Assembly: GCA_020247305.1 (NCBI GenBank)
Contig: JADCJE010000075.1
Location: forward strand, 1 to 64,000
DNA from: Phycisphaerales bacterium
GTDB taxonomy: Bacteria; Planctomycetota; UBA1135; UBA2386
Length of the DNA stretch: 64,000 nt
Direction of reading: 5' to 3'
Shown: positions 54,186 to 63,687 of the stretch, one piece after another
How positions within the stretch are numbered: the stretch's first letter is position 1
How the letters are laid out: each line of letters opens with the position of its first letter
Program-made: the position numbers and the translations under genes
The notes under the pieces: generated by a model
The model's database searches: none
Seen by the model: only the letters and a program-made list of their open reading frames with translations
What the model was told of the DNA's origin: nothing

Positions 54186-54490
54186 GCACCAGCACTGGCA
54201 TTCCGGGTGACGGCGCCGCCGCCGCCGGTTCGACGGAGCGCAACGACCGCAAGGTCATGCGCGGCATCGTTACGTCGAACAAGATGCAGAAGACCGTCGT
54301 CGTGCAGGTGGACCGCAAGGTCAAGCACCCGCTCTACGAGAAGTTCATCCCGCGCCGCACCAAGCTCTACGCCCACGACGAAAAGGGCGAGGCGAAGGTC
54401 GGCGACATCGTCGAGGTCGTCGAGACCCGTCCGCTGAGCAAGCTCAAGAACTGGCGCCTGCTCCGCATCGTCCAGAAGGCGTCGCAGTAG
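54182..54490 (+). CDS. rpsQ: 30S ribosomal protein S17
   Basis: A 102-residue S17 with an extra Gly/Ala/Ser-rich N-terminus of about 20 residues before [21 protein letters not shown]. The core [26 protein letters not shown] is typical. Confidence 0.95.
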   Translation: MSTSTGIPGDGAAAAGSTERNDRKVMRGIVTSNKMQKTVVVQVDRKVKHPLYEKFIPRRTKLYAHDEKGEAKVGDIVEVVETRPLSKLKNWRLLRIVQKASQ

Positions 54491-54543
54491 CCGCCCCGTC
54501 CCGTCCGAGCCACCGCTAGCGCCGAAGCTGCAGGAGAACCCCG

Positions 54544-54912
54544 ATGATCCAGGAAATGTCGATGCTCGACGTCGCTGACAACACCGGAGCCAAGCGCGCC
54601 ATGTGCGTGAAGGTGCTCGGTGGCAGCGGCCGTCGTTACGCGTCGGTCGGCGACGTCGTGATCGCCGTCGTCAAGAAGGCCCTGCCGACGGGCGAGGTCA
54701 AGGAGCACGAGATCGTCAAGGCGGTCGTCGTTCGCACGGCCAAGCCGGTGCGCCGCTCCGATGGTTCGTACATCCGGTTCGACCGCAACGCGCTGGTCGT
54801 GATCGACAAGGAAGGCAACCCGCGCGGCACGCGCATCTTCGGCGCCGTCGCTCGCGAGTTGCGCGACCGCAACTTCATGAAGATCGTCTCGCTCGCGGAG
54901 GAGGTCGTCTGA
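54544..54912 (+). CDS. rplN: 50S ribosomal protein L14
   Basis: A 122-residue L14 of normal length: [40 protein letters not shown] and [20 protein letters not shown]. The stop shares one base with the rplX start. Confidence 0.97.
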   Translation: MIQEMSMLDVADNTGAKRAMCVKVLGGSGRRYASVGDVVIAVVKKALPTGEVKEHEIVKAVVVRTAKPVRRSDGSYIRFDRNALVVIDKEGNPRGTRIFGAVARELRDRNFMKIVSLAEEVV

Positions 54913-55268
54913 TGCTCGCCAACAAGCCCAAGCCGGTCGTCAGCGTCCACGTCAAGAAGGGCGATCAGGTCGTCGTGACCTCCGGCCAGTACAAGTCCAA
55001 CGAGGCCCGCGAGGTCCTCAAGGTCCAGTCCGACGGTCGCGTCATCGTCCAGGGCGTCAACCTGCGCTGGAAGCACCAGCGTCGGTCGCAGCAGAACCCC
55101 AAGGGCGGCCGCGTCCAGCTCGAGATGCCGATCTCGGCGAGCAAGGTGCTGCTGTTCAGCGCGAAGCTGGGCAAGGGCACCCGCACCAAGGTTCAGGTCG
55201 TCGGCGGCAAGAAGTGCCGCGTCGGCGTGAAGTGCGGCACCAACTTCGACGCCCAGGGCGCGAAGTGA
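54912..55268 (+). CDS. rplX: 50S ribosomal protein L24
   Basis: A 118-residue L24 with the KOW motif (HVKKGDQVVVTSGQYK) and the VIVQGVNLRWKHQRRSQQNPKGG region. ATG 54912 overlaps the rplN stop by one base. Confidence 0.95.
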   Translation: MLANKPKPVVSVHVKKGDQVVVTSGQYKSNEAREVLKVQSDGRVIVQGVNLRWKHQRRSQQNPKGGRVQLEMPISASKVLLFSAKLGKGTRTKVQVVGGKKCRVGVKCGTNFDAQGAK

Positions 55269-55334
55269 CCCGTCGCACCGCCAAGTGATCCCCCAGGACC
55301 GAATCCCGTCCCCGCGAGTCGCAGAGAGTTCCCG

Positions 55335-55907
55335 ATGACGAGCACGATGAACAAGGCCGAGCCGAAGACGCTGCCGCGCCGCCAGCAGATCTACCGCGAC
55401 AAGGTGGTCGAGACGCTGCGCAAGGAGTTCGGCTACCCGAACCCGATGATGGTCCCGCGCCTCCAGAAGATCGTCGTCAACATGGGCGTTGGGCGCGCGG
55501 TCGAGAACAAGAACCGCATCGAGTCCGCCAACAAGGACCTCACCGCGATCGTCGGCCAGAAGCCGATGATCCGTAAGGCACGCGGCGCCGTGTCGGGGTT
55601 CAAGCTCCGCGAGGGTTACCCGATCGGCGTCGCCGTGACTCTGCGCGGCACCCGGATGTGGGAGTTCCTCGATCGCCTCATCTCGCTTGCCATCCCGCGC
55701 ATCCGCGACTTCCGCGGCCTGCCGAACAAGCTCGATGGCCGCGGCAACTACACGATGGGTCTCTCGGAGCAGAGCGTGTTCCCGGAGATCCAGCTCGACA
55801 AGGTCGAGTTCGTCCAGGGCATGGACATCACGTTCGTCACCAGTGCGCCGACCGACAAGGAAGGCCTGGCGCTGCTGACGCACCTGGGTCTGCCCTTCCG
55901 CAAGTGA
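55335..55907 (+). CDS. rplE: 50S ribosomal protein L5
   Basis: A 190-residue L5 ([57 protein letters not shown]). It binds 5S rRNA. A short basic head precedes the family start. Confidence 0.97.
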   Translation: MTSTMNKAEPKTLPRRQQIYRDKVVETLRKEFGYPNPMMVPRLQKIVVNMGVGRAVENKNRIESANKDLTAIVGQKPMIRKARGAVSGFKLREGYPIGVAVTLRGTRMWEFLDRLISLAIPRIRDFRGLPNKLDGRGNYTMGLSEQSVFPEIQLDKVEFVQGMDITFVTSAPTDKEGLALLTHLGLPFRK

Positions 55908-55945
55908 ACCCCGCACCGGTACCAACCCAACGCAACATCCCGTGA

Positions 55946-55962
55946 TGCCGGAGAAACCGGCA
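55946..55962 (+). promoter_or_regulatory. Small hairpin before rpsZ
   Basis: TGCCGG (55946-55951), loop AGAAA, CCGGCA (55957-55962), in the 77-bp gap between rplE and the S14 gene. Function unknown; it could protect an mRNA end or slow the polymerase. Confidence 0.3.
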
Positions 55963-55984
55963 GCCAACGAACGAGCAAACGAAC

Positions 55985-56170
55985 ATGGCGAAGAAGTGCC
56001 TGAGGATGAAGCAGCAGCAGAAGCCGAAGTTCTCGACTCGGCGATACAACCGCTGCCAGCTCTGCGGCCGCGCGCGCGCGTACTACCGGAAGTTCGGTAT
56101 CTGCCGGTGTTGTTTCCGTCAACTTGCACTCCAGGGCGAGATCCCCGGTGTGCGCAAGGCTTCGTGGTAG
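55985..56170 (+). CDS. rpsZ: 30S ribosomal protein S14, zinc-binding short type
   Basis: A 61-residue S14 of the C+ type. Two zinc-binding pairs are visible: RCQLCGRAR and [11 protein letters not shown]. The N-terminus [16 protein letters not shown] is usual for type Z. Confidence 0.96.
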   Translation: MAKKCLRMKQQQKPKFSTRRYNRCQLCGRARAYYRKFGICRCCFRQLALQGEIPGVRKASW

Positions 56171-56182
56171 GAGGTCGAGCCC

Positions 56183-56578
56183 ATGATGACCGATCCGATC
56201 GCTGACATGCTCACCCGCATGCGCAATGCGCTGATGAGCGGCGCCTCCAACTGCGTGGTGCCCGGCAGCCGCCTCAAGGTGGCCATCCTGGACACCATGA
56301 AGCGGGAAGGCTTCATCCAGAACTACGAGGTCGCCGCCGACGGGCCGCGTTCCGCCATCCGCGTCGAGTTCCGCTTCGGCCCCGAGGGCGAGCGCGTGAT
56401 CTCGTCGCTGGCGCGATTCAGCAAGCCTGGCTGCCGACGCTACCGCACGGTGAACGACCTGCCGCAAGTACGCGGCGGCCTCGGCATCGCCGTCATCTCG
56501 ACCAACCAGGGCGTGCTGTCCGACCGCGAGTGCCGCCAGCGCCGCGTCGGTGGCGAAGTCCTCTGCACGGTGGACTGA
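56183..56578 (+). CDS. rpsH: 30S ribosomal protein S8
   Basis: A 131-residue S8: DPIADMLTRMRNALMSG at the N-terminus and GGLGIAVISTNQGVLSDREC at the C-terminus. S8 is the usual translational repressor of the spc genes. Confidence 0.97.
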   Translation: MMTDPIADMLTRMRNALMSGASNCVVPGSRLKVAILDTMKREGFIQNYEVAADGPRSAIRVEFRFGPEGERVISSLARFSKPGCRRYRTVNDLPQVRGGLGIAVISTNQGVLSDRECRQRRVGGEVLCTVD

Positions 56579-56587
56579 GAGGCAACC

Positions 56588-57139
56588 ATGTCCAGAATCG
56601 GCAAGAAGCCAATCACCGTCCCGAAGGGCGTGACCGTCCAGATCGGCGCCGACTCCGTCGCTGTCAAGGGCCCGAAGGGCGAGCTGAAGTTCCCGCTGCG
56701 GCGCGAGGTCAAGGTCGCTGTCGAAGGCGCGACCCTGACGGTCGAGGCCGTGGACGAGGAGCGTCAGTCGCGCGCCCTGCAGGGCACGGCGCGCGCCTGC
56801 CTTGCGAACATCATCGAAGGCGTGACCAAGGGCTACGAGAAGAAGCTCGAGATCAACGGCGTCGGGTACGAAGCCGCGGTCGAGGGCAAGGTCCTGGTGT
56901 TGAAGCTCGGCTTCAACCGCCCGATCCGCTTCCCGATCCCGACGACGGTCACGATCGAGGCCCCGACGCCCACTGCGTTGCTGATCAAGGGCATCGACAA
57001 CCAACAGGTTGGCACGGTCGCGGCCTCGATCCGCAAGCTGCGCAAGCCGGAACCCTACAAGGGCAAGGGCATCAAGTACGCGGATGAGGTCATCAAGCGC
57101 AAGGCAGGCAAGGCCTTCGCGTCCGGTGGCGGCGCCTGA
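56588..57139 (+). CDS. rplF: 50S ribosomal protein L6
   Basis: A 183-residue L6: SRIGKKPITVPKGVTVQIGAD, NIIEGVTKGYEKKLEINGVGY and KPEPYKGKGIKYADEVIKRKAGK. AGGCAACC precedes the ATG. Confidence 0.97.
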   Translation: MSRIGKKPITVPKGVTVQIGADSVAVKGPKGELKFPLRREVKVAVEGATLTVEAVDEERQSRALQGTARACLANIIEGVTKGYEKKLEINGVGYEAAVEGKVLVLKLGFNRPIRFPIPTTVTIEAPTPTALLIKGIDNQQVGTVAASIRKLRKPEPYKGKGIKYADEVIKRKAGKAFASGGGA

Positions 57140-57169
57140 TCGGCGCCCTGAGAGCAGGAGCAAAGCAGC

Positions 57170-57538
57170 ATGACCAGCACGTTCCAAAAGCACCAACGCC
57201 GGATCGGCAAGCGCGAATCGGTGCGCGAGAAGTTGCGCAACGTCGGTGGCCGCCCGCGGCTGTCGGTTTTCCGCAGCCTCGCCAACATCTCGGCGCAGAT
57301 CATCGACGACGTCAAGGGTCAGACCCTCGTGTCCGCCTCGTCGCTGGAGAAGGATCTCCGCGCGTCGACCAAGGGCATGAACAAGACCGACGTCGCCAAG
57401 AAGGTCGGCGCCATCGTCGCCGAGCGCGCCAAGCGCGCCGGCCTCGCCAAGGTCTGCTTCGACCGCGGCGCTTACAAGTACCACGGACGAATCAAGGCCC
57501 TCGCCGACGCGGCGCGCGAGGCGGGCCTGGACTTCTGA
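57170..57538 (+). CDS. rplR: 50S ribosomal protein L18
   Basis: A 122-residue L18 binding 5S r[24 protein letters not shown] and [26 protein letters not shown]. Normal length and place. Confidence 0.97.
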   Translation: MTSTFQKHQRRIGKRESVREKLRNVGGRPRLSVFRSLANISAQIIDDVKGQTLVSASSLEKDLRASTKGMNKTDVAKKVGAIVAERAKRAGLAKVCFDRGAYKYHGRIKALADAAREAGLDF

Positions 57539-57594
57539 TCCTCGACCCTACGATCCACGCACGGCAGGACCGGCGCAGCCGGTGAGACAGAGAC

Positions 57595-58107
57595 ATGGCC
57601 AAGGGCAAGATTCCACTGATCCCGATCGACGAAGCGTTGTCGGCTGACGTCGAGGACGACGTCGTCGCCATCAACCGATCGGCGTCGGTCGTCAAGGGCG
57701 GACGTCGCTTCTCGTTCAGCGCGTTGTCGGTCGTCGGCAACCGCAATGGCCTCGTCGGCATCGGCTACGGCAAGGCCAACGAGGTCCCCAATGCGATCGA
57801 GAAGTCGGTCAAGGACGCGCGCAAGCAGATCATGCGCGTGTGCCGCAACGGTTCGACGATCCCGCACATGACCGAGGGCGAGTACGGCGCGACGAAGGTG
57901 CGCCTGCTGCCCGCGGCGCCCGGCACGGGCATCATCGCCGGCAAGGCGGTGCGCAAGGTCCTCGAGCGCGCCGGCATCGCCGACATCCTCACCAAGAACT
58001 ACGGCTCGACGAACGCGATGAACGTCGTCAAGGCCACCATGATGGCGCTTAGCAAGCTGCGCAACCGTGAGCAGACCGTCGCGCTGCGCGGAGTGAACCT
58101 CGAATGA
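57595..58107 (+). CDS. rpsE: 30S ribosomal protein S5
   Basis: A 170-residue S5 with VVKGGRRFSFSALSVVGN, VGIGYGKANEVPNAIEK and RKVLERAGIADILTKNYGSTN. The next gene is rplO, overlapping by four bases; rpmD (L30), often between them, is absent. Confidence 0.97.
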   Translation: MAKGKIPLIPIDEALSADVEDDVVAINRSASVVKGGRRFSFSALSVVGNRNGLVGIGYGKANEVPNAIEKSVKDARKQIMRVCRNGSTIPHMTEGEYGATKVRLLPAAPGTGIIAGKAVRKVLERAGIADILTKNYGSTNAMNVVKATMMALSKLRNREQTVALRGVNLE

Positions 58108-58634
58108 ACCTCGCCGAAGCGAAGGCCCTGGGCCTCAAGTTCCCCGAACGCAAGCGGATCGGTCGTGGCGTCGGCTCCGGCCTCGGCAAGACGTCGGGCC
58201 GCGGCCACAAGGGCGCCAAGGCGCGCTCGGGCTGGTCCCGCCGCATCGGCTGGGAAGGCGGCCAGATGCCGCTCTACCGCCGCCTGCCGAAGGTCGGCTT
58301 CAACAACAAGAACTTCGAGAAGGTCTTCACCGTCGTCAATGTCGGTGACCTCGACGCGTTCGACGCAGGCGCTCAGGTCGACCTGCAGGCCGTGCTGGCG
58401 AAGGGCCTGACCTCGAAGGAAAAGCAGTCGGACCTGTTCAAGATCCTCGGCGATGGCGAGGTGAAGAAGGCGCTGACCGTCAAGGTCGACGCCATCACCG
58501 CTTCGGCGCGCGCGAAGATCGAGAAGGCTGGCGGCACTGTCGTGCTGATCGAGAAGAAGCCGCGCCGCGACAAGTTCGTCGCCAAGGACGGCAGCAAGCG
58601 CCAGCCCGGGGCTCCCCGGCGTCGGGGCAAGTAA
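58104..58634 (+). CDS. rplO: 50S ribosomal protein L15
   Basis: A 176-residue L15 with the basic N-terminus RIGRGVGSGLGKTSGRGHKGAKARSG and GWEGGQMPLYRRLPKVGF. ATG overlaps the rpsE stop. A Lys/Arg-rich C-terminal extension makes it longer than the usual 145. Confidence 0.96.
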   Translation: MNLAEAKALGLKFPERKRIGRGVGSGLGKTSGRGHKGAKARSGWSRRIGWEGGQMPLYRRLPKVGFNNKNFEKVFTVVNVGDLDAFDAGAQVDLQAVLAKGLTSKEKQSDLFKILGDGEVKKALTVKVDAITASARAKIEKAGGTVVLIEKKPRRDKFVAKDGSKRQPGAPRRRGK

Positions 58635-58680
58635 TCGGATCCGATCGCAGCACCGACCGCGCCAACGCCGGTAGCACACG

Positions 58681-60033
58681 ATGAACCTGACGCTAGCCAA
58701 TCTGTTCAAGATCAAGGAGATCAGGAACAAGATCCTGATCACCCTGGGACTGCTGTTGGTCTACCGCGTCGGCTCGTTCATCCCGCTGCCGGGCGTCAAC
58801 TTCGGCGAGGCGCTCAAGAGCCTGCAGGACGTCGGTGGCATCAACAAGCTGTTCGGCATGATGAACGTGCTGACTGGCGGTTCGCTGCAGAGCGCGACGC
58901 TCTTCTCGCTCGGCGTGATGCCGTACATCTCGGCTAGCATCATCTTCAGCCTGCTGACCAAGGCCGTGCCGGCGCTCGAGAAGATCGCCAAGGAAGGCCA
59001 GAGCGGGCAGCGGCGGATCAACCAGTATACGCGCCTGACTACGGTCGGCATCTGCCTGCTGCAGAGCTGGTTCGTGATCTTCGGCGCCCTGCGCGTCGAG
59101 AACAGCCGCCTGCTGCATACCGGCGTCAGCGACTGGTTCGGCATCTACTGCATCATCGTGATGGTGGGCCTGACGGCGGGCACGCTGTTCATCATGTGGC
59201 TCGGCGAGCAGATCTCGGAACACGGGGTCGGCAACGGCATCTCGCTGATCATCATGGCGGGCATCATCAGCAACCTGTACCCGTCGATGGCCTCTTACCT
59301 CGAGGGCTTCGACCGTGGCGCGTGGCAGACGCTGCTGACGTTCCTGGGCGCTTGGGCGATCGCGGTCGTCGCCGTCGTCTACATGACGAAGGCGCAGCGC
59401 CGCATCCCGATCCAGAACGCCAAGCACCAGCGCGGTCGCAACGTGTACGGCGGTGAGCGCGCGTTCCTGCCGTTCAAGCTGAACCAGGCGAACGTGATGC
59501 CGATCATCTTCGCCTCGGCGCTGCTGATCATCCCACAGTTCCTCGGCACTGCGACCGGTATCACCTGGCTTGAGCAGGCTTTCAGTAGCCAGACCAGCGG
59601 CTTCTGGTACGTCTTGACGTACACCGCGCTGATCTTCTTCTTCGCCTTCTTCTGGACGTCGATGATGTTCCAGCCGAACGAGATCGCGAAGAACCTGCAG
59701 GAGCAGGGTTCGTTCGTCCCCGGCATCCGGCCCGGTCGTCAGACCGCCGAGTTCCTGGAGTCGACGATGTTCCGCATCACGCTGGCGGGCGCGAGCTTCC
59801 TCGCGGTCGTCGCGATCATCCCGTCGTTCGTCGGTGCGTCCGGCGGCGGCGCGATGGACATGGCGCTGCTGTACTTCATGTCCGGCACGTCGATCCTCAT
59901 CGTCGTCGGCGTCGCTCTCGACATGGTCGAGAAGCTCAATGCCATGCTGGTCATGCGCAACTACGAGACGACCATGAAGGAAGGCGAGGCATCGGCCGCC
60001 TCCGGCAGCGGTTGGGGCCGCAGGTCGAGCTGA
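58681..60033 (+). CDS. secY: Protein translocase subunit SecY
   Basis: A 450-residue inner-membrane channel with ten predicted helices. VYRVGSFIPLPGVN, GIMPYISASIIFSLL-type helix 2 and QRRINQYTRLTT are typical. The cytoplasmic loop carries RRIPIQNAKHQRGRNVYGGERAFLPFKLNQANVMPIIFA. The stop shares one base with adk. Confidence 0.97.
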   Translation: MNLTLANLFKIKEIRNKILITLGLLLVYRVGSFIPLPGVNFGEALKSLQDVGGINKLFGMMNVLTGGSLQSATLFSLGVMPYISASIIFSLLTKAVPALEKIAKEGQSGQRRINQYTRLTTVGICLLQSWFVIFGALRVENSRLLHTGVSDWFGIYCIIVMVGLTAGTLFIMWLGEQISEHGVGNGISLIIMAGIISNLYPSMASYLEGFDRGAWQTLLTFLGAWAIAVVAVVYMTKAQRRIPIQNAKHQRGRNVYGGERAFLPFKLNQANVMPIIFASALLIIPQFLGTATGITWLEQAFSSQTSGFWYVLTYTALIFFFAFFWTSMMFQPNEIAKNLQEQGSFVPGIRPGRQTAEFLESTMFRITLAGASFLAVVAIIPSFVGASGGGAMDMALLYFMSGTSILIVVGVALDMVEKLNAMLVMRNYETTMKEGEASAASGSGWGRRSS

Positions 60034-60695
60034 TGCCGATGGCGATCGCCCTTCAAGCCCGCTGCGTGTTCCTCGGCGCCCCTGGCGCCGGCAAGGGCAC
60101 GCAAGCCAAGCAGGTCGCGGACGCGGCCGCGCTGGCGCACATCTCCACGGGCGACATGCTGCGCCAGGAAGTCGCCGCTGGCAGCGAACTCGGCAAGCAG
60201 GCCAAGGGCTACATGGACGCCGGCAAGCTCGTGCCGGACGAGGTCATCATCGGCATGGTGCGCGCCCGCATCGCGCAGCCCGACGCCAAGGCCGCCTGGA
60301 TCCTCGACGGCTTTCCCCGTACGATCACGCAGGCGGAAGCCCTCGATCGCAGCCTGACGGGGGAGTCCGCGCTGACGCATGTCATCTACTTCGCCGTCCC
60401 TGAGGCAGCCCTGATCGGTCGCCTTGCGGGTCGTCGGACCTGTTCCCAGTGCGGCGCCATCTGGCACGTGGAGAACAAGCCGACGAAGCGCGCGGACAAG
60501 TGCGACGCGTGCGGCGGAGACTTGGTCCAACGCAGCGATGATCGCCCCGAGGCGATCGGCAAGCGTCTGGAAGTGTATCGGTCGCAAACGGCGCCCTTGC
60601 TGGCGTACTACCGCGATCGCAGTGTTTTGCGGGAGCTCGACGCCAATCGTGCGCCCGAAGTCGTGTACCAGGAGTTGCTGAAGCTGATGCAATGA
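60033..60695 (+). CDS. adk: Adenylate kinase with zinc-binding LID
   Basis: A 220-residue kinase that interconverts ATP, ADP and AMP. The P-loop is GAPGAGKGTQ, the AMP site HISTGDMLRQ and LDGFPRT. The LID (residues about 136-161) has four cysteines (CSQCGAIW and CDACGG), the zinc-binding type found in many thermophiles and Gram-positives. ATG 60033 overlaps the secY stop by one base; another ATG is six bases later. Confidence 0.96.
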   Translation: MPMAIALQARCVFLGAPGAGKGTQAKQVADAAALAHISTGDMLRQEVAAGSELGKQAKGYMDAGKLVPDEVIIGMVRARIAQPDAKAAWILDGFPRTITQAEALDRSLTGESALTHVIYFAVPEAALIGRLAGRRTCSQCGAIWHVENKPTKRADKCDACGGDLVQRSDDRPEAIGKRLEVYRSQTAPLLAYYRDRSVLRELDANRAPEVVYQELLKLMQ

Positions 60696-60997
60696 CGACA
60701 GCCGACGGAATCACGCCGCAAGCGGGCGGTGATCGGGGCGTACGCGCCACGGTCATGGCCCACCTGAACAACGGCATGTTCCGCCTGCAGTTGACCGACG
60801 GACGCGAGGTGACGGCCCACACGGCCATGGACTTCCGGATGGCGTTCGCGCGCCTGTTGCCGGGAGATCAGGTCGCCGCCGAGATCTCGCCCTTCGATCC
60901 CAACAAAGCCCGCATCCTGCGGTTGCTGAAGTCGACGCAGCAGAGCCAGCACGAGAAGCCCAACCCGAATCCCCCCAACCAGCGAGAACGGTCGTGA
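60692..60997 (+). CDS. infA: Translation initiation factor IF-1 (divergent)
   Basis: A 101-residue S1-fold protein. [25 protein letters not shown] matches IF-1 well, but the next helix (normally KMRKNYIRI) reads DFRMAFARL, and DLSKGRI is DPNKARI. It has a 15-residue N-terminal and a Gln/Pro/Asn-rich C-terminal extension. Position between adk and rpmJ supports the call. map (methionine aminopeptidase), often here, is missing. Confidence 0.88.
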   Translation: MTTADGITPQAGGDRGVRATVMAHLNNGMFRLQLTDGREVTAHTAMDFRMAFARLLPGDQVAAEISPFDPNKARILRLLKSTQQSQHEKPNPNPPNQRERS

Positions 60998-61110
60998 AGG
61001 TCAGAGCCAGCGTCCGACGCATCTGTGAGCACTGCAAGGTCATCAAGCGCGCTGGCGTCGTGCGCGTCATCTGCAGCAATCCCCGCCACAAGCAGCGTCA
61101 AGGCAAGTAA
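60994..61110 (+). CDS. rpmJ: 50S ribosomal protein L36
   Basis: A 38-residue protein: [18 protein letters not shown], then [14 protein letters not shown]. The zinc ligands Cys-x2-Cys, Cys and His are all present (C+ type). GTG start at 60994 overlaps the infA stop by four bases. Confidence 0.96.
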   Translation: MKVRASVRRICEHCKVIKRAGVVRVICSNPRHKQRQGK

Positions 61111-61128
61111 CCGTCCAGGTAAGCACCC

Positions 61129-61506
61129 ATGCCACGTCTCCTCGGCGTCGACATCCCCAACGAAAAGCGCATCGAGATCGCGCTGCAGTACATCTATGGC
61201 GTCGGCCCGTTCGTCGCCCGCAAGGTGCTGAAGGAACTCGCGATCAACCCGTCGGTCCGCGCCAAGGACCTCAAGGACGACGAGGTCGCCAACATCGCCA
61301 GCTACCTGGAGAAGAACTTCCCGGTCGAGGGTGCTCTGCGTCGCCTGACGATGCAGAACATCAACCGCCTGAAGGAGATCTTCTGCTACCGCGGCCTGCG
61401 GCACCGCCGCGGCCTGCCCGTCCGCGGCCAGCGCACGCGCAGCAACTCGCGTTCGCGCAAGGGCCCGCGCAAGACCGTCGCCAACAAGAAGATCCTCAGG
61501 AAGTGA
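61129..61506 (+). CDS. rpsM: 30S ribosomal protein S13
   Basis: A 125-residue S13: [23 protein letters not shown] and [32 protein letters not shown]. It contacts the P-site tRNA. AGGTAAGC precedes the ATG. Confidence 0.97.
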   Translation: MPRLLGVDIPNEKRIEIALQYIYGVGPFVARKVLKELAINPSVRAKDLKDDEVANIASYLEKNFPVEGALRRLTMQNINRLKEIFCYRGLRHRRGLPVRGQRTRSNSRSRKGPRKTVANKKILRK

Positions 61507-61510
61507 TCCG

Positions 61511-61921
61511 ATGACCACGCAGAATCCGGCCAACACGGCCGCTCCCGACAAGAAGAAGGCCAAGCTGCGCAAGAACGTCGGCAAGGCGATTGCCCACGTG
61601 AAGGCGTCCTTCAACAACACGATCATCACGGTCGTCGACAGCGCTGGTCAGGTGCTCGCCTGGGACTCCGCCGGCACGATCGGCTACAAGGGCTCGCGCA
61701 AGAGCACGCCGTTCGCGGCCCAGCGCGCCGCCGAGAAGGTCGCCGACAAGATCAAGAAGATGGGTGTGCATGAGGTCGAAGTGCTCGTCCGGGGCCCCGG
61801 CTCCGGCCGCGAGTCCGCGATCCGCGCGCTGTCGAACTCGGGCATCGAGGTCAAGTCGATCGAGGACGTGACCCCGCTGCCGCACAACGGCTGCCGCCCG
61901 CGCAAGCGTCGCCGCGTCTGA
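61511..61921 (+). CDS. rpsK: 30S ribosomal protein S11
   Basis: A 136-residue S11: [42 protein letters not shown] and [18 protein letters not shown]. Four bases follow rpsM. The usual spacing to rpsD is 77 bp. Confidence 0.97.
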   Translation: MTTQNPANTAAPDKKKAKLRKNVGKAIAHVKASFNNTIITVVDSAGQVLAWDSAGTIGYKGSRKSTPFAAQRAAEKVADKIKKMGVHEVEVLVRGPGSGRESAIRALSNSGIEVKSIEDVTPLPHNGCRPRKRRRV

Positions 61922-61998
61922 TCGTCCGCGCCTGCACCTTTCCAACCAGCCACAGTTACTAGCCAGCCACTGGCCGACACGAGAATCCTGGACCTGCA

Positions 61999-62622
61999 AT
62001 GGCCCGCACCGACACGAACGTCTGCAAGCTTTGCCGTCGCGAAGGCGTGAAGCTGTTCCTCAAGGGACAGCGCTGCTTCTCCGAGAAGTGTGGCGTCAAC
62101 CGCCGCAACTACCCGCCGGGACAGCACGTGCGCCCGAAGAAGGGCACCGACTACGGCACGCAGCTGCGCGAGAAGCAGAAGTGCAAGCGCATCTACGGCG
62201 TGATGGAACGCCAGTTCCAGCACTACTTCTCGATCGCGCAGCGGCAGAAGGGCAACACGGGCGCGAACCTGCTGATCCTGATGGAGCGGCGCCTCGACAA
62301 CGTGGTGCTGAGCCTCGGATTGGCGTTCTCGCGCTTCGACGCTCGCCAGATGGTGGCCCACGGCCACGTCTACGTGAACGGCAAGCGCGTCGACATCGCC
62401 GGCTACCTTGTCCGTCCGGGAGACGAGATCACGGTCAAGGGCACCGACAAGATCAAGAAGAAGGCGGGCGACGCCGTCGAGATGAACAAGGGCCGCGCGC
62501 TGCCCGGCTGGCTCGAAGCCACGCCGGCCGAGCTCAAGGGCCGCGTCATCCAGCTGCCCAAGCGGGAAGACGTCAGCGTCGAGATCCAAGAGCAGCTCAT
62601 CGTCGAGCTGTGCTCGAAGTAG
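61999..62622 (+). CDS. rpsD: 30S ribosomal protein S4 (zinc type)
   Basis: A 207-residue S4 with N-terminal zinc cysteines 9, 12, 26 and 31 (VCKLCRREG, RCFSEKC) and the S4 RNA-binding motif RRLDNVVLSLGLAFSRFDARQMVAHGHVYVNGKRVD. Normal length. Confidence 0.97.
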   Translation: MARTDTNVCKLCRREGVKLFLKGQRCFSEKCGVNRRNYPPGQHVRPKKGTDYGTQLREKQKCKRIYGVMERQFQHYFSIAQRQKGNTGANLLILMERRLDNVVLSLGLAFSRFDARQMVAHGHVYVNGKRVDIAGYLVRPGDEITVKGTDKIKKKAGDAVEMNKGRALPGWLEATPAELKGRVIQLPKREDVSVEIQEQLIVELCSK

Positions 62623-62658
62623 TCCGCACCCCACAAGCGAATCCGGGAGACCCCACGC

Positions 62659-63663
62659 ATGCGCATCCGTTGGCGTAACTTCGAGCTGCCTTCCCAGGTC
62701 CGTCTGGAGCGGGAGACCGCCACGTCGCAGTACGGTCGCTTCGTCGTCGAGCCCTTCGAGAAGGGCTTCGGCACGACGATCGGCAATGGCCTGCGTCGCG
62801 TGCTGCTGTCCTCGCTCGAGGGCACGGCGGTGACCTGGATCCGCATCGACGGCGTCGTGCACGAGTTCTCGACGATCCAGGGCGTCCTCGAGGACGTCGC
62901 GCAGATCGTCCTCAACATCAAGAAGCTGCGCGTCAAGATGCACACCGACGCGCCGACGACGCTCCGCATCGACGTCAACCAGAAGGGTGAGGTGCTGGCG
63001 TCGAAGATCGAAGGCGATCACAACATCGAGATCGCCAACCCGGACCTCAAGATCTGCACGCTGACCGAGGACGTCCGCTTCTACTGCGAGATGCAGGTGA
63101 AGAAGGGCCGTGGTTACGTGACGGCCGAGGAGAACGTCACCGAGGAGCAGGAGATCGGCACGATCCCGTGCGATTCGATCTTCAGCCCGGTGCACCGCGT
63201 CCGCTACGCCATCGAGAACACGCGCGTCGGCAAGTCGACCGACTACGACCGCTTGGTCCTGGAGATCTGGACCGACGGCACCGTGACGCCGGAGATGGGC
63301 CTCGTCGAGGCGAGCAAGATCTACCGCAAGCACCTCAACCCCTTCGTCCAGTACTTCGAGATGAAGGAAGACCTCGCGGTCGAGGGCGGCGCGCTGGCGC
63401 CGGAGGGCGACGAAGGCGCTCGCCGTCGCGAGATGGTCGACCTGCTCAACAAGAGCATCGACATGCTCGAGCTGTCGGTCCGTTCGAAGAACTGCCTCGA
63501 CAGCGAGAACGTCGCGACGCTGCGCGATCTCGTCGCGCTGGCCGAGCCGGAACTGCTGAAGGTCCGCAACTTCGGCAAGACGTCGCTCAAGGAAGTGAAG
63601 AGCAAGCTGGCCGCCCTGGGCCTGACGCTCGGAATGAACATCGAAGAGTTCAAGCAGGGCTGA
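62659..63663 (+). CDS. rpoA: DNA-directed RNA polymerase subunit alpha
   Basis: A 334-residue alpha subunit. N-terminal dimerisation domain: FVVEPFEKGFGTTIGNGLRRVLLSSLEGTAVT. C-terminal DNA-binding domain: LELSVRSKNCLDSENVATLRDLVAL and LLKVRNFGKTSLKEVKSKLAALGL, so both UP-element and activator contacts are kept. Confidence 0.97.
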   Translation: MRIRWRNFELPSQVRLERETATSQYGRFVVEPFEKGFGTTIGNGLRRVLLSSLEGTAVTWIRIDGVVHEFSTIQGVLEDVAQIVLNIKKLRVKMHTDAPTTLRIDVNQKGEVLASKIEGDHNIEIANPDLKICTLTEDVRFYCEMQVKKGRGYVTAEENVTEEQEIGTIPCDSIFSPVHRVRYAIENTRVGKSTDYDRLVLEIWTDGTVTPEMGLVEASKIYRKHLNPFVQYFEMKEDLAVEGGALAPEGDEGARRREMVDLLNKSIDMLELSVRSKNCLDSENVATLRDLVALAEPELLKVRNFGKTSLKEVKSKLAALGLTLGMNIEEFKQG

Positions 63664-63687
63664 TCCGAAAGAGAGAGATTCGCGGCC

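Noticed and set aside
55942-56205. Alternative frame over the S14 gene
   Set aside because: The zinc-type S14 with both cysteine pairs is in the other frame.
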